Under the pieces are notes generated by a model. The model searched no databases. It saw only the letters and a list, made by a program, of their open reading frames with translations, and had not been told where the DNA came from. Position numbers and translations under genes: made by a program. A stretch of DNA of 64,000 nucleotides from Pithys albifrons albifrons (lineage: Eukaryota; Chordata; Aves; Passeriformes; Thamnophilidae): the NCBI RefSeq assembly GCF_047495875.1, contig NC_092462.1, positions 41,143,669-41,207,668 on the forward strand. The letters are read 5' to 3'. This document shows, one piece after another, positions 50,442 to 61,476 of the stretch (within the stretch, counting starts at the first letter, position 1; every line of letters starts with the position of its first letter).

Positions 50442-50573
50442 GTCACAGATTTCACATAATACTCTGAGTTGGAGGGGCTCCACAAGGATCCTAAGTGAAT
50501 GGCTGTATGGGGATCAAACCCACAACCTTTGTGTTATTAGAACCATGCTCTAACCAAGTGAGCTAATTTTACC
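50442..50573 (-). mobile_element. tRNA-Ile/CR1 SINE (TguSINE1-like)
   Basis: On the minus strand the element starts with a head that follows tRNA-Ile(AAT). It shows TTAGCTCACTTGG (A box, plus 50554-50566), GGTTAGAGCATGG, the anticodon loop CTAATAA, and GGTTTGATCCC (B box, plus 50510-50520), then CCATACAGCCA. After a short link it passes into a CR1-like 3' end (plus-strand actctgagttggaggggct, cacaaggatc), which lets CR1 reverse transcriptase copy it. A tRNA-Ile head on a CR1 tail is the structure known for TguSINE1 of zebra finch. Substitutions at many conserved tRNA positions show an old insertion. No target-site duplication was found, as expected for CR1-type mobilisation. Confidence 0.85.
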
Positions 50574-51639
50574 TGTCCTGTCTTCCCAAACGGCATGATA
50601 TTAATGTGAGTTGATGTCAGTTAGTCATTCATCAACTTATTTTACTTCAATGTCCTAATCAAACAGAGAGGCTGTTTCAAATTGGAAAATTGTGCAGTAG
50701 CAGTTTCTTACAATGATATTTAGTAAATCCTGATACATTTAAGACATGAGACAGAAAATGGTGTTCTATTCATTTATATAAGGCTAATGAAAATGAATAA
50801 ATCTTGAGAAGGCAAAAATCAGTGTCTTTATAACTTGCACTTCCCTAGCTGATAAAATGCCTTATTTTGAACATAGTGTAAATGACCCTTTAAGTCCAAA
50901 CTTCTACTAAGAAGTTTCATTAAAGTACATAAATTACTACAACTGTCAGAGATGGCATTAAGTATTCAATAAAAGTAGACTTAACACAATTAATAGCAAT
51001 TAAAATTATACTTTTATGATGTCAGCCACCAGCACTGTAAAGACATAATTGCCTGTAAGGACTTCTCTACCATATTTATCCTCTAAAACTGTCCAATTTA
51101 TATGAAAAATGCCAAAAACATATCCCAAATGGGTACCATTATCCTCTTGTATTTTTAAAAGTGATCTGTCTTTATCCAGCCTGTGCACATTAAGCTAATT
51201 TACTTTAATTAGTTTTTTTCTCATTGCCTTAATAGGCATGTTGATAAGGTTTTATTGGAAAAGGGTAGAGGGAGAGATGTTGGTTAGTTTTTTTTCTTTT
51301 TCTGACTACAGTTGTTAAACTTTATTCATTAAATATCTTTTAAGAGACTACTATCTAGAATCCTGCACTTAGATTTCCCCTGTTCATATTCTCTCTCTTA
51401 TGTTTGGTTGTCAGACAAAACCTTACTGAATGATAGAATTTTTGGTATTTTTTAAAAATGTAAAGCAATTTTACTTTGGTTCATTAACGGGTAATTAAAT
51501 GAGACAATGTGAAAAGGAAATTTGTTTGGACATAACAAATTAATTAATTCCTAGAAAAGTTACTTGTGTCTCTAATATCCAAACAATAGAATATCTGTGA
51601 AAAAATGCTAGAGTTCTCAAGCAATATTAAGAACAACAT
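50574..51639. other. Non-coding DNA with an AATTAG dyad
   Basis: No gene was recognised. At 51195-51212 CTAATT and AATTAG face each other across six bases, a paired homeodomain-type site. The minus-strand frame at 51006-51188 has no known domain. Confidence 0.35.
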
Positions 51640-51900
51640 AAAAATGTGTCATCAACAGGTTGCTGTCTGACTTTAAGATCTAGCCTCAGCCTTGTAATTT
51701 AAATACAAAGTGCTTACACCTGCTGATGTAATTGGGACACCTGTGTAATTGATAGCAAGAGGGAAGCTTCTATTCTCAGGTACTTGGAATTGCCTTTGGA
51801 GACATATAATTCACTCTATTGAGGGTGCAATTCAGTTTCTGGTGTGTCATTACAAAGCTACCTCCAATTTGGATGTGTGAAGTTTAACAGAAAATCTTCC
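51640..51900. promoter_or_regulatory. Possible enhancer with paired E-box/TAATTG modules
   Basis: High-complexity sequence in which CACCTG (51717-51722 and 51738-51743) is followed each time within a few bases by TAATTG (51729-51734 and 51746-51751). E-box plus homeodomain core repeated in tandem is typical of developmental enhancers. No conservation test was possible. Confidence 0.3.
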
Positions 51901-52639
51901 CCACCATATCATCTTCAGAAATATTCTCTGCTGTTCTAACAAAGTTTGCAAAGGTATGTTCAGTGTTTTGCTAGCATCCCTACAGGGTTATTTTTTAATT
52001 CTGTAAATTTTCCTTATACAAAATGTGAGAAGCCAAACCATTAGCATGGTTTTATCAGATTAGACTGTGATTTGCTCCTTGCTTTTCCAAAACCTTTTAA
52101 TGCTCAATATGAGTGTTTTGCAATACAGAAAAGACAAACTGATGTCTGATTTATGTTACTGGATGGATAGTTCAATTTTAAACCAGCCTCACCACACAGC
52201 CTAAAAATCAATAGCTATAAAAATACTCAGAATAAGATTACATACAAATTTATGACAGTGAAAATAGCCATGCATGTCTTAAAGCTGTACAGATATGGAG
52301 AGTTTTAAAAGTGTTTCGTATTATTTAGAAATTAAAACTTCATTTTCCATAGAAATTCCTCAGAAAAGCACAGAATTTATGATGAATAAATATCAAGCAC
52401 TGTAGAATCAAGCCCTGATTCAGCTGATTCATTTGAGAATAAGAAACTTCAACTTCATTTTGGATACTGTTAAAATGACTTGAACTCTCTTCTCATTCTT
52501 AGGCATTTACAGAATGCCAAAGAATAATATTCCAGTGAATAACTGATAAACTACTTTAAAAATAGGTTACAAGTTTATATATAAGCTCTACAATTGTTTT
52601 ACATTCATGGAATGAAATTACATTCAAAGTGATTATAAG

Positions 52640-52810
52640 GAATTCTTGTTAGCCAAAGTTATTGGTATGATGCAAATCTTACACTGCTTTTTTTTAATCC
52701 CTGTGATAGTAGTGGATTGGTAACTTTGTATGACATCACATTGACTTAATTATTCATAATTAATCAGGACTGTTTCTCTCACCAAGTCTATGAGTTATGC
52801 TACAGGAAAG
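52640..52810. promoter_or_regulatory. Possible conserved element with TTAATTAT inverted repeat
   Basis: Contains a TGACATCA-like site at about 52731, and a perfect 8-bp inverted repeat TTAATTAT/ATAATTAA around TC at 52746-52763. Two homeodomain cores face each other, suited to a dimer. Function is inferred only from motif content. Confidence 0.25.
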
Positions 52811-53035
52811 AAGTTTCTTAGGTTTCCAAACTACTGAATTACAAACCTATCCTACATGAAATTTTTCATGGCATGTTTTTTCCTTTGCTATCCCAATTTG
52901 TACTTTACTAGGCAAATTTGTCCTTTTCGTGGAGGAAAAATATTATTCATGTTGAGAAGATTCAATAACTTTTTGACTGACATAACAAAATATAAATGTT
53001 GAATTGAAGACTCATTCCCCATCAGAAGGAATTAA

Positions 53036-53295
53036 TATCCTCCCATCCTTCCCCAGGGGAGGGGAGGGGTTTACAACTGAGCCAGTTTGCATAAGGCATA
53101 ACTCTCCAAAGGGTTTCCTTGTTATCTGACTTGTAGCCTCTGGTGATGGATGTTCACCCCCTCTACCTTATAAAGACCAGAGACTTGTCTCTACGCACCC
53201 AAAAATTCACCTCATCCCCTCTTGAGGTGCAAACCTGGCCTCACAAAGGCACCCTGCCAGCTGCACAAGTGGGCAATTGTTTTGTCATTAACCAT
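53036..53295 (+). mobile_element. LTR-like, TATA-bearing segment of unknown origin
   Basis: The composition changes to C-rich sequence. It contains a G/C-run block (ccccaggggaggggagggg), a TATA box (tataaa at 53169-53174) and two small dyads behind it: AGAGAC/GTCTCT at 53179-53192 and CACCTCA/TGAGGTG at 53208-53229. Box spacing and composition recall the U3-R part of an LTR, but no TG/CA ends, AATAAA signal or flanking duplication could be fixed. It could instead be a cellular promoter or an unrelated insertion. Confidence 0.25.
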
Positions 53296-54739
53296 GAACA
53301 TTTCAGTCTTTCACAATAATATATAAACTTTTGAAATTGTAGTCAGAGAATATTTTTCAATATTGCTATTTCTTGGTAACAAGGAGTGAGGGGAAAAACA
53401 CAGTAAAATTACCAAAAACCCTACATGTAAGAGTAAGACAGTTCAACTTGGAAAATTCAGTTAAAGTCTGGATAGTACCAGGGTATTGTGAAAAAATGTA
53501 CAATTTTTCCTGTAAAAGGTAAGCTAAAGGCTTGAATTTGTCTATTCTTACTCTAAATTATAGTAAGCCAAAGAAACAAAGTAGATATTTGAATTTTTTT
53601 GGACACATGTTTGGAACTTTATTAAATCTCTACTTTTAAGGTAACCTCTAAAGAACTGTCTCATAGGAACACTCAGTGTTGTTTATAACGAACTTCCTTG
53701 AATATCTTTGCATTGCACCCCTAGGAACTAGAAAATTGTTCTTTTTTTTTTTCTAACATCCACCATTTAACCACTTTCTGGTCTAAAAGCTAAGCTGCAG
53801 AAACACTATCAGAGGAAGCAGTTGAGTAAATGTACACATTATTCAGTTCAGACTTTTGATGTGCTGAATTTGGTATTTGATTTTGCAGAACATCTCTCCA
53901 AAACCTAATCAGTAGAAGAGTGGCTAAGAGTATAAAAACAGAACAAATGCATACAGCAATTTCCATGAAATTGCTCAAATCAGATTACTAGAGTAGCATC
54001 TGAGACCCCTGTAGAAGTTCTCACAAAAAGTTTTGTGAGAGGTTTTGCAAGTTGTAAGTAACATGCAAATGCATACCAATTTTCTGTTGTCTGCCTCTGT
54101 GATGGGTTTTGTAATTCATTTAGACTTCTTCTGTATCTAATATTTATCTAATAAAATCACTTGTCATAATGGAATTGACAATTAAAAATTATGACATTGA
54201 AAAATAAATTAGTGTTAGAAAATGTCTTGGGATTTCCTTATGAAAGCAAAAGCATTCCAAGGGAAATGGTATAAGGAGCCATAAGTATTCCAGATGGTAA
54301 ATTATTTTCTATATGACATTCAGATTTATCTGTAAGTGATCAGCATTTTTTTACTTTTATAATATCTGTTTTGCCTTTAGCTTGTCCATAATGTAAAATT
54401 TTTTTATCAGTCATGGAAGTCTGTTAGAATCTAGCAAATATTTCTCAGATTTTTTGTACTGATTATATGAGCAGAGTTAACAGGGTATTGATAACATTGG
54501 AGATGGTGATTTTGCACTTTAATAGTAGGAAATCTGAACAAGTCGAACTATGGAAGAAGATTCAGGATAAAACAGAGAACTGAAAGCATAAGTCAAAAGA
54601 CCGAGAATTTATTAGCCTTTACTGTTTTATTAGCTGTTATGGTGTTACATCAAGGTGTGTGGTTCTCTTCAAATTAATGCAACTCATTCTTCTCAGTTGT
54701 TTCCATATAGCAACCTTCCATTTCCTAACAGAAATACCT
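53296..54739. other. Non-coding DNA, nothing identified
   Basis: No transposon or gene was recognised. A 62-codon minus-strand frame (53790-53978) has one hydrophobic stretch and a polar tail, but lacks a convincing start or splice acceptor. Confidence 0.45.
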
Positions 54740-55060
54740 TTTATATATAATGTAACCTTTTGCTAAACTTTATCCCATTTCTATTACTCCAATCTTCAAG
54801 GTCATCCATGCTTTCCTGTACAACATCTTCTATACTGGAGCACCTTTACTTACAATGTGTTATCTATGAATGTCATCTGCATGCTCCTACTTTTTTTCTT
54901 AGCACGACCACCTATGAAAATATTATATCACACAACTTAAACATCAGGATCTGAGAAACTCATCTATGTCTGACTTTCACCACTTCTAGCAGATACCTTG
55001 CCTTTAGACAATTCCTTATCTGTCTAGCCTTGATTACTGTGAGGTAAGTTAATGTGGCAT
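54740..55060 (-). mobile_element. Possible ancient CR1/L3-like LINE fragment
   Basis: Plus-strand phrases such as gaatgtcatctgcatgctcc (54867 region) and ccttgcctttagacaattcc followed by ttatctgtctagcc resemble the reverse complement of old CR1 ORF2, including the part around the catalytic box. The similarity is patchy and no frame survives. Confidence 0.3.
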
Positions 55061-56815
55061 TCTATCAGTTTATTAATGGTGATGGATGAGAGCTACTATA
55101 TTTATTATTTCCAGAAATTAAATGGGTATTTTTGTTAATGAGAGGGACCAAGTTAGTCTAGCATGGTTTACTTTTGATGCATAAGATGCAAACACATTGA
55201 GTCAAACAAGTAGGAAACTTCGAAAGAAAAAATATAAGAAGCATTTCTGGGCAATTCTTCCCTTTGTATACCCTCCCACCACTTGGCAGGCAGTGTCTTC
55301 AAGTCTTCTTATGTCAGAGGTCAGGATCGGGTCATTATGTTTGATAGGTATTAATAGGTCCACTAGACCTTTTGAATTATTCATACTTTTGGAGTTCATC
55401 ATCTTGTGGTGGTGACTTGCACAATTTAGTTATGATTTTGTTTAGAAAAGTCTTGCATTTTTTTTGTTAGAACTTCTCTTGTGGTAGTTGAATTGAAAGA
55501 TCTTTATTCTGGTGCCATAGTGATGAGAGCTCCCTATATATCTTTATATAGACCTTTATCTTATCCTTCTTCAGCTATCTCTTTTTCAAGCTGATGAACC
55601 ATGGTCCATTCCACCATCTTCTAGTATGGAATGACTTCAAAATCCCTTTATATTCTTTCTTCCTTCCTTTTTTTCTTCTTTCTTAGATCTGATGCCTTTT
55701 TTTTTTTTTTTTGAGATGCAGAGATCAGAAACTTAGTGTTCAACATGAATATACGGTGAATGGATTTATTGCAATAAAAGTTTCCTGCTCTGTTTTTTTT
55801 TTTTTCCTAATAATTTTTAATGTTCTACTGCTGCTAGTTTTGACTGAGGTTGAAAGATGGTGCTTTTAGAGAACTACTCAAAATAACTCCTGTATTCTTT
55901 TTTGAGGTAGAATGTAGAATCCACAGTTTTGAATGTAGAGAAAGGAGTATTTATTGACACCATTTCACACATTACTCTTCCATTTTCCATTCATATGTGT
56001 TGTTTCAAACAAATAGCTCTACCTGGTGAACAGCTAGAGAGGAATCTTGAATTATCTGTTCCCAGAGAAAGCCCCAAAACTCTTTCTGATAAAGGAGATC
56101 ACAGTACAGTAATGATGCACCATTTGAAGTACCCTCAATTAGTAATGTCGAGTTCAAAAATGGTAAATTAGAGTGATACAGAATTGCTACCCTGACACTG
56201 AAATGCTATGCAGTTTTTATGAGAGAAGTAATCTTTAGCTGCTTGCTCTTTATGAGAGTGAGAGAAAGAATATATTTTAAAAGTCATTCTAATGAGGAAG
56301 GATATGTTTAAGGCCAGGTTGGATGGATGAGCAAACTGATGAAATTAGAGGCATCCCTCCGCATGGCATTTGTGACATTTTCAGGATTTCTCTGCCACTC
56401 CTACATACTATTATATAGACAGTATCTAAGCAGCTAATGCAGATTAGTAAAAAAAAGTCATTGATATCAATGGAGAATCAAACTGATAATGTATATGAAG
56501 CTATACTATCAGCATGAAAAATGAAATGGATTGCCATGCCATTTATGTTATGGCACAATAGTTCTTTTATCTTTTGAAGATACCACAAATCCAAATGATC
56601 ATGAAAGAATCATGCAGAAATCAAGCTCCATTTCTTCACATGCCCTTGCTTATTTTTGATAAGACTAACAAATAAAGATCAGAAAATCTACAGGATTAAA
56701 TTATCTACATTTACAAGAACGTCTATCTTACCTGTAGCAAGGTAAATATAAGGTGTACAAGATCTTTCTGATGTGTCCACCATGATTAGTTCAGGGATGA
56801 TGAAAGAGTTCAGTT
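55061..56815. other. Non-coding DNA with T tracts
   Basis: Runs of 16 T at 55697-55712 and 13 T at 55793-55805. No retroposed gene body was recognised next to them, and no gene was found. Confidence 0.5.
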
Positions 56816-57013
56816 TCACAGAACCACAGAATGTGATGAGTTGGAAGGGACTCACATGGATCACAGAGTCCAACTCCTGGCCCTGCACAGGACCATTCAC
56901 AAGAGTCACACCAAGTGCCTGAGAGTATCATCCAAATGCTTCTTGAACACTGTCAGGTTTGGTGCTGTGACCACTTCCTTGGAGATCCTGTTCCAGCATT
57001 CAGCCATCCTCAT
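56816..57013 (-). mobile_element. CR1 LINE 3' fragment
   Basis: Plus-strand text is the reverse complement of a CR1 3' end with little decay. It runs tcacagaaccacagaatg, gagttggaagggactc, then a block around cagagtccaactcctggccc, then gcttcttgaacactgtcagg, tttggtgctgtgaccacttc and gttccagcattcagcca. The copy stops about 200 bp from the 3' end (5' truncation). Its 3' end resembles the tail of the SINE at 50442-50573, so both may depend on the same CR1 subfamily. Confidence 0.95.
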
Positions 57014-60000
57014 TTGATTTAGTAGAGATTGCCTCACTGACTGTAATTGCTTTGTTAGCAATGTGTATGCTGTATACCTTAGCGCACAGACGCCTGTGTT
57101 AGATTTCAAATTCTGTATATACACATAACAGGAGACGTTATCATTGTTTTCCCACATTCCAGCTTAACTTGTTCATTCTTGCCTGTATTACTTGAGTCTA
57201 TATTGAAAAAAAAAAAGTTAATCATATTTTGCTTTCTTTTACTGGAAACATGAATTTCTTAAACAATTTCAGACAAAAAAAAAAAAAGACATAAATTGGG
57301 CAGTGAGAAAACTTTTTCAAAATACACAAATTTTGCACTGAGACAAACACTGGTTTTGCCTTTTTTCTATTGATATTTTACTCATGATAATGTGTACATC
57401 TTTAGGGTAAAACAAAGAATATATGCCATTTTTACTCTGCCAGTAAAAAATCATAATTCATAAGCAGAAGCATTAGTACTTTGGTGTAAACAATGAGAGT
57501 TGGTCTTCAGTGTTCTTGTCACTGCAAACTGCAGGAGGAAAGTGAAGTTGGCAGTGAATGTTGATTTTTGCACATAATGTTGTTTTCTGAGGAATAACAC
57601 ACATGCATAACTTGCTGTCAGTTTGCTCTAATTATCGTAGATCATCTTCATGATCTGCCACTTGCAACCTAATATATTGTGATAGTTGAAGTAATATGTT
57701 CTGGTTATAATTGGTTGCCCACTATTGATATGGGTAATGGATCTCTCCTGTGAAATACAAACAGTAACTAGATGCACAGCATGCAGGTGAGTTAAGTAGC
57801 TACACTACCCAGAAATCAGCAGGTATTCTTCATGACTTAGTCTCTAGGCATATTTTTTCCTGAAGCTCAGCATATCTCTAATTGCAATTATATTTTGTGT
57901 CCATCTTGTCTCAGATCTTAGAAAAGGGGTTTCTGTGTATAAATATTTAAGTATGAAACTAAAAGGCAATACCAAGCACTTTTCTGCAGACTTGGAGAAA
58001 TATAGCTACCATAATCTTTTCACAGAATTTTAATTTATATTAGTAGAATTGGTCTCAGGGATAAAGTGAAGAAAGATAAACAAGAAAATCAAATCTTTAA
58101 CCTGGAAACTGTGAGCTACATTTTGGCATGGCAGGTTTTCATATTGCGTATTTAGTTCAGTGTAATCAATAGCATTAATAAATCAGTACATTGACTGAAT
58201 TCTGAAAGGATTGTCTCTCTCACACAATTAATTGATTTTTGTGTTCTCCATGTGAACACAGAAACACCATAGTTAAGTGCACAGTTGGTGTAATATTGAC
58301 TTTTTTTTTCCCCGATATTTAGTCACTAAGTGTTCAAGGTTGACAAGGGCAGTTATATCCCACTCTTTTCTATCAGTAACCATATTTATCTGGAGCACTG
58401 GTTTCCCCCAAAGCATTTCTTGGATTGAAAGGTCTACTCTCTTTTACGTGTTCTATTCTAAACTTCCAAAATAATCTGGAGACAAAATTTACATCCTTAC
58501 AAAGTACTATCAGAAAATTTGATTTAAAAAATGTATGCTTGAGGAAAATGTTTGTGGTTCAGCATAAGCTTTTTAAGTATTTTGCTTTGTTTCTTTAAGT
58601 CACTCTGGTTATAGGTGTTGAAGAGGAAACCATCAAAATCTTAAAAGGCTTAGCCCTTCTTTTCTCATCCTCGCTGGTTTACATCTTTCTAAAAGGACTT
58701 CAAAAATAAAAAGAAGTGCAAAGGATGTTGCATCCAAAACCACACACAGGTTTAGCCTAGGGTGGTTATCTTTAGTTTTAGTGAACATGGTCTCCTTTAA
58801 CTTTGCATATTTCAAAACTAACACACTTGGATATTACTTTTGTGACATCCATTGCAAGAAATCTTTGAAAAGAATGATTTACATTTTATTCTATTAATTT
58901 TTATTTATTTGACACTTTTATGTTACTTCTAAAATGCATTACAGCAGTTTTACCTGAATTTTCTGCTCTAATTACAACTTACCTAATACTAACCTGATCA
59001 ACTACCAGACAGCGATTATGTTTCTTCACAACTTGCAGTGTTGGTGGAAATATATGACACAATACAAATTAAATTATTTGAAGAGAATTTGTAGTTCATT
59101 ACAATTTATCAGTTCAGTATAAATAGTTAAGTAGATATCACCCATATAACACATAGATAAAACATAACAGAAATTACACAACTTATGAATTTGGAGGTAA
59201 AGGAGAGGGTTTGACATTTTCAAACTGCATTTAAGAGTCTAAATTAACTACTGTAAGTTTACATGTCTGGTTTAAACATGGGAACTGGTGAAATCTGTGT
59301 ACCTTTTCACTGATGTTGCAACTAGAATATGGGGGCCAAAACCACTTTAAAATGTTGCATGCTTGGGCTGGGATCAGCATTGTGGTTGGATAGCAGAGGT
59401 CCTGCCTGGTATTGAAACACATTCATTTTCAGCACCTTGTTGTCTCCTTAGAAACACTGCTTTTGGTCAGCCATCATCTAATCTCAGCAATTAATGAAAC
59501 AATAATTATTTGATTCATCAGTGAAGAAATAGAGTTTCTTTAAAAGGCAGACTCCATTTAATTAACAATAATTTGAGATTTTTAGACAGTACAGTTCTGA
59601 ATACTTAAATTATCTGTCAACTGGCTTTCAAATATATTCTCTCAGAAGTGCCAAAATTTATCCTGATAATTGTTTGGCAGTAATTTATGGTCATATATGC
59701 CTGTTGTATCATTCCTTGCACATTGCCCATTCTTGGTTTCATCTGAATGTTCATTGGGGTCTAAACATACAGAATCAAGGGAAAGGCAGAAAAGAGGTCT
59801 ATGCATATAATAATAGTCATAATGCAACTTAATCTAAAGTAAATATATAGATGTATTCTTTATATTCCTAAATCTGCCTTCATATATGCAGTCATCTTTT
59901 GACTTTTCAGGAATATACATTGGTACTTTTGAATGTACAACCTTGCTAGATAGGATAACTTTTTCATACTGCCATCAGCAGGAAAACTATTTATATTCCA

Positions 60001-61082
60001 TGTAAACAAAACAAAACATTCTTCTGTTTAAGAAATAAATCTATGTTGAAAAGAAAAGGCACATTGTTAGTTTATGCTTATTCAAAGCTTTGTTGAGTAG
60101 TTAATAAAAGTATGAAAATTAATGTAGTCTTGTTCACAATAATTTAACAATTAAATATCCCACTTTCTCTTAAACTCTTTGATCTTTATATCTCCTTTTT
60201 CTCATTTTCTACTCTTTCTCTCTATTAAGAAAAATCCAGTATGTGTGTCATAGCATATGTGCAGTTTGCTATCCTATTTCTTTTGGATAGTGGACTTGGT
60301 GTGGGATAATGTGAAGTTGAAAATAGATGCATGTTATGGGTGAGCACGTAAGTGAGAAAAGAGGTATTTTATTCAAAAGAGCCAGTAATCATAGCATGAA
60401 CTTCATACTTACAAGTAGTTTCAGCAGTGCCAGGTTTGATATGAAAAGGGATGCACGGTGCTCTAATTATTACACATGTTTTTAACATATGTTCTGCATT
60501 ATATCACAGGGAGACCTGTTCTTTAATGCTGCTTCCTCTTGTGCTACTTTTCCTGTGATACCAATTATTTTAAGCATGTATGACAGGTAACTGGCATCTT
60601 TATAGCATCTCAGCAGGTTTAACCAGTAACACTGTGAACATGAAATAGTCTGTTAAGAATCTGTTCTATGGAAAAGGATATCACCGACACAGAAAATGCA
60701 TAAAACAACCTTCAACAAGAAAATGCAACAGTCATTCATGAGCTGAAGTACGTAGTTTCTAAGTAGTGACACTTTCAGATTAAAATGTTGCATATTCCAG
60801 GTCTGCCTTTCAAAACTGTTCAAATGTAGTGTCATGAGCTCTAGTGAATGCACATCCCTGTTAGTAACCAAATTAATTAACAGCATGTTGAGGTTCCCTA
60901 GAGACCATCTAGATATATTTTTGTTGCAATTTAATAAAAAATATGGATTTGTGGAGAAGGAGGTAAATCTTTTTACTAATATACAGTTATGTTATTGGGG
61001 TGGGGTTTACTGTAGCAAGGTTATAAAATGTGTCTAACAGAGTGTGCTTGTTTTTTCACACAAGCAATAATTAAGAATTTTG
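57014..61082. other. Non-coding DNA, nothing firmly identified
   Basis: No gene or transposon was recognised. A-runs occur at 57208-57219 and 57277-57289. A TAAT/ATTA-rich, otherwise complex patch at 59430-59700 may be a regulatory element. Confidence 0.45.
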
Positions 61083-61287
61083 TATCTAACAATTATATAT
61101 TAAGTTATATATAATTGAATATGTATAAAACTATAGATTTATGCACATATAAACACATAAATACAAGTTATACATAACTATATTATTTTCTACATATTTT
61201 ATATATGTTTGTTCTATATAAACTATATGTATGACTATAGTTTTATACATGCATTATATATCTTATATACACATGCATACATAATTA
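61083..61287. repeat. AT-rich tract with 16-bp inverted repeat
   Basis: About 200 bases made mainly of tata, tgta and taca units. The 16-mer atgtataaaactatag (61121-61136) has its exact reverse complement at 61235-61250, with a 98-base spacer. This could form a hairpin or cruciform. Confidence 0.8.
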
Positions 61288-61386
61288 TCACAGAGTCACA
61301 GACTGAGTAAGGTTGGAAGAGGCCACAGTGGGTCATCTAATCCAACCTCTCTGCTCAACCTAGTTCTCTCTAGAGCCCATTGCACA

Positions 61387-61388
<2 letters not shown>
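61288..61388 (-). mobile_element. CR1 LINE 3' fragment, interrupted
   Basis: The plus strand shows tcacagagtcacagactgag, aaggttggaagaggcc, gggtcatctaatccaacctc and agagcccattgcacagaat, the reverse complement of a CR1 3' end. The match stops where the AT microsatellite begins. Text after the microsatellite (gcctggatgggttttc at about 61502-61517) resembles the usual next phrase of CR1, so the copy may continue to about 61530. Confidence 0.9.

Positions 61389-61472
<84 letters not shown>
61389..61472. repeat. (AT)42 dinucleotide microsatellite
   Basis: An uninterrupted run of 42 AT units, the longest perfect repeat in the window, sitting inside a CR1 fragment. Confidence 0.98.

Positions 61473-61476
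<4 letters not shown>

Noticed and set aside
53790..53978. Small membrane-protein-like frame (one hydrophobic stretch, polar tail), minus strand
   Set aside because: In-frame stop lies just upstream, no ATG before the hydrophobic part except inside it, and no acceptor in the right phase; T-rich codons give hydrophobic stretches by chance.
55697..55805. T tracts as poly-A tails of minus-strand processed pseudogenes
   Set aside because: No gene body was recognised upstream on the minus strand and no flanking duplications were found.
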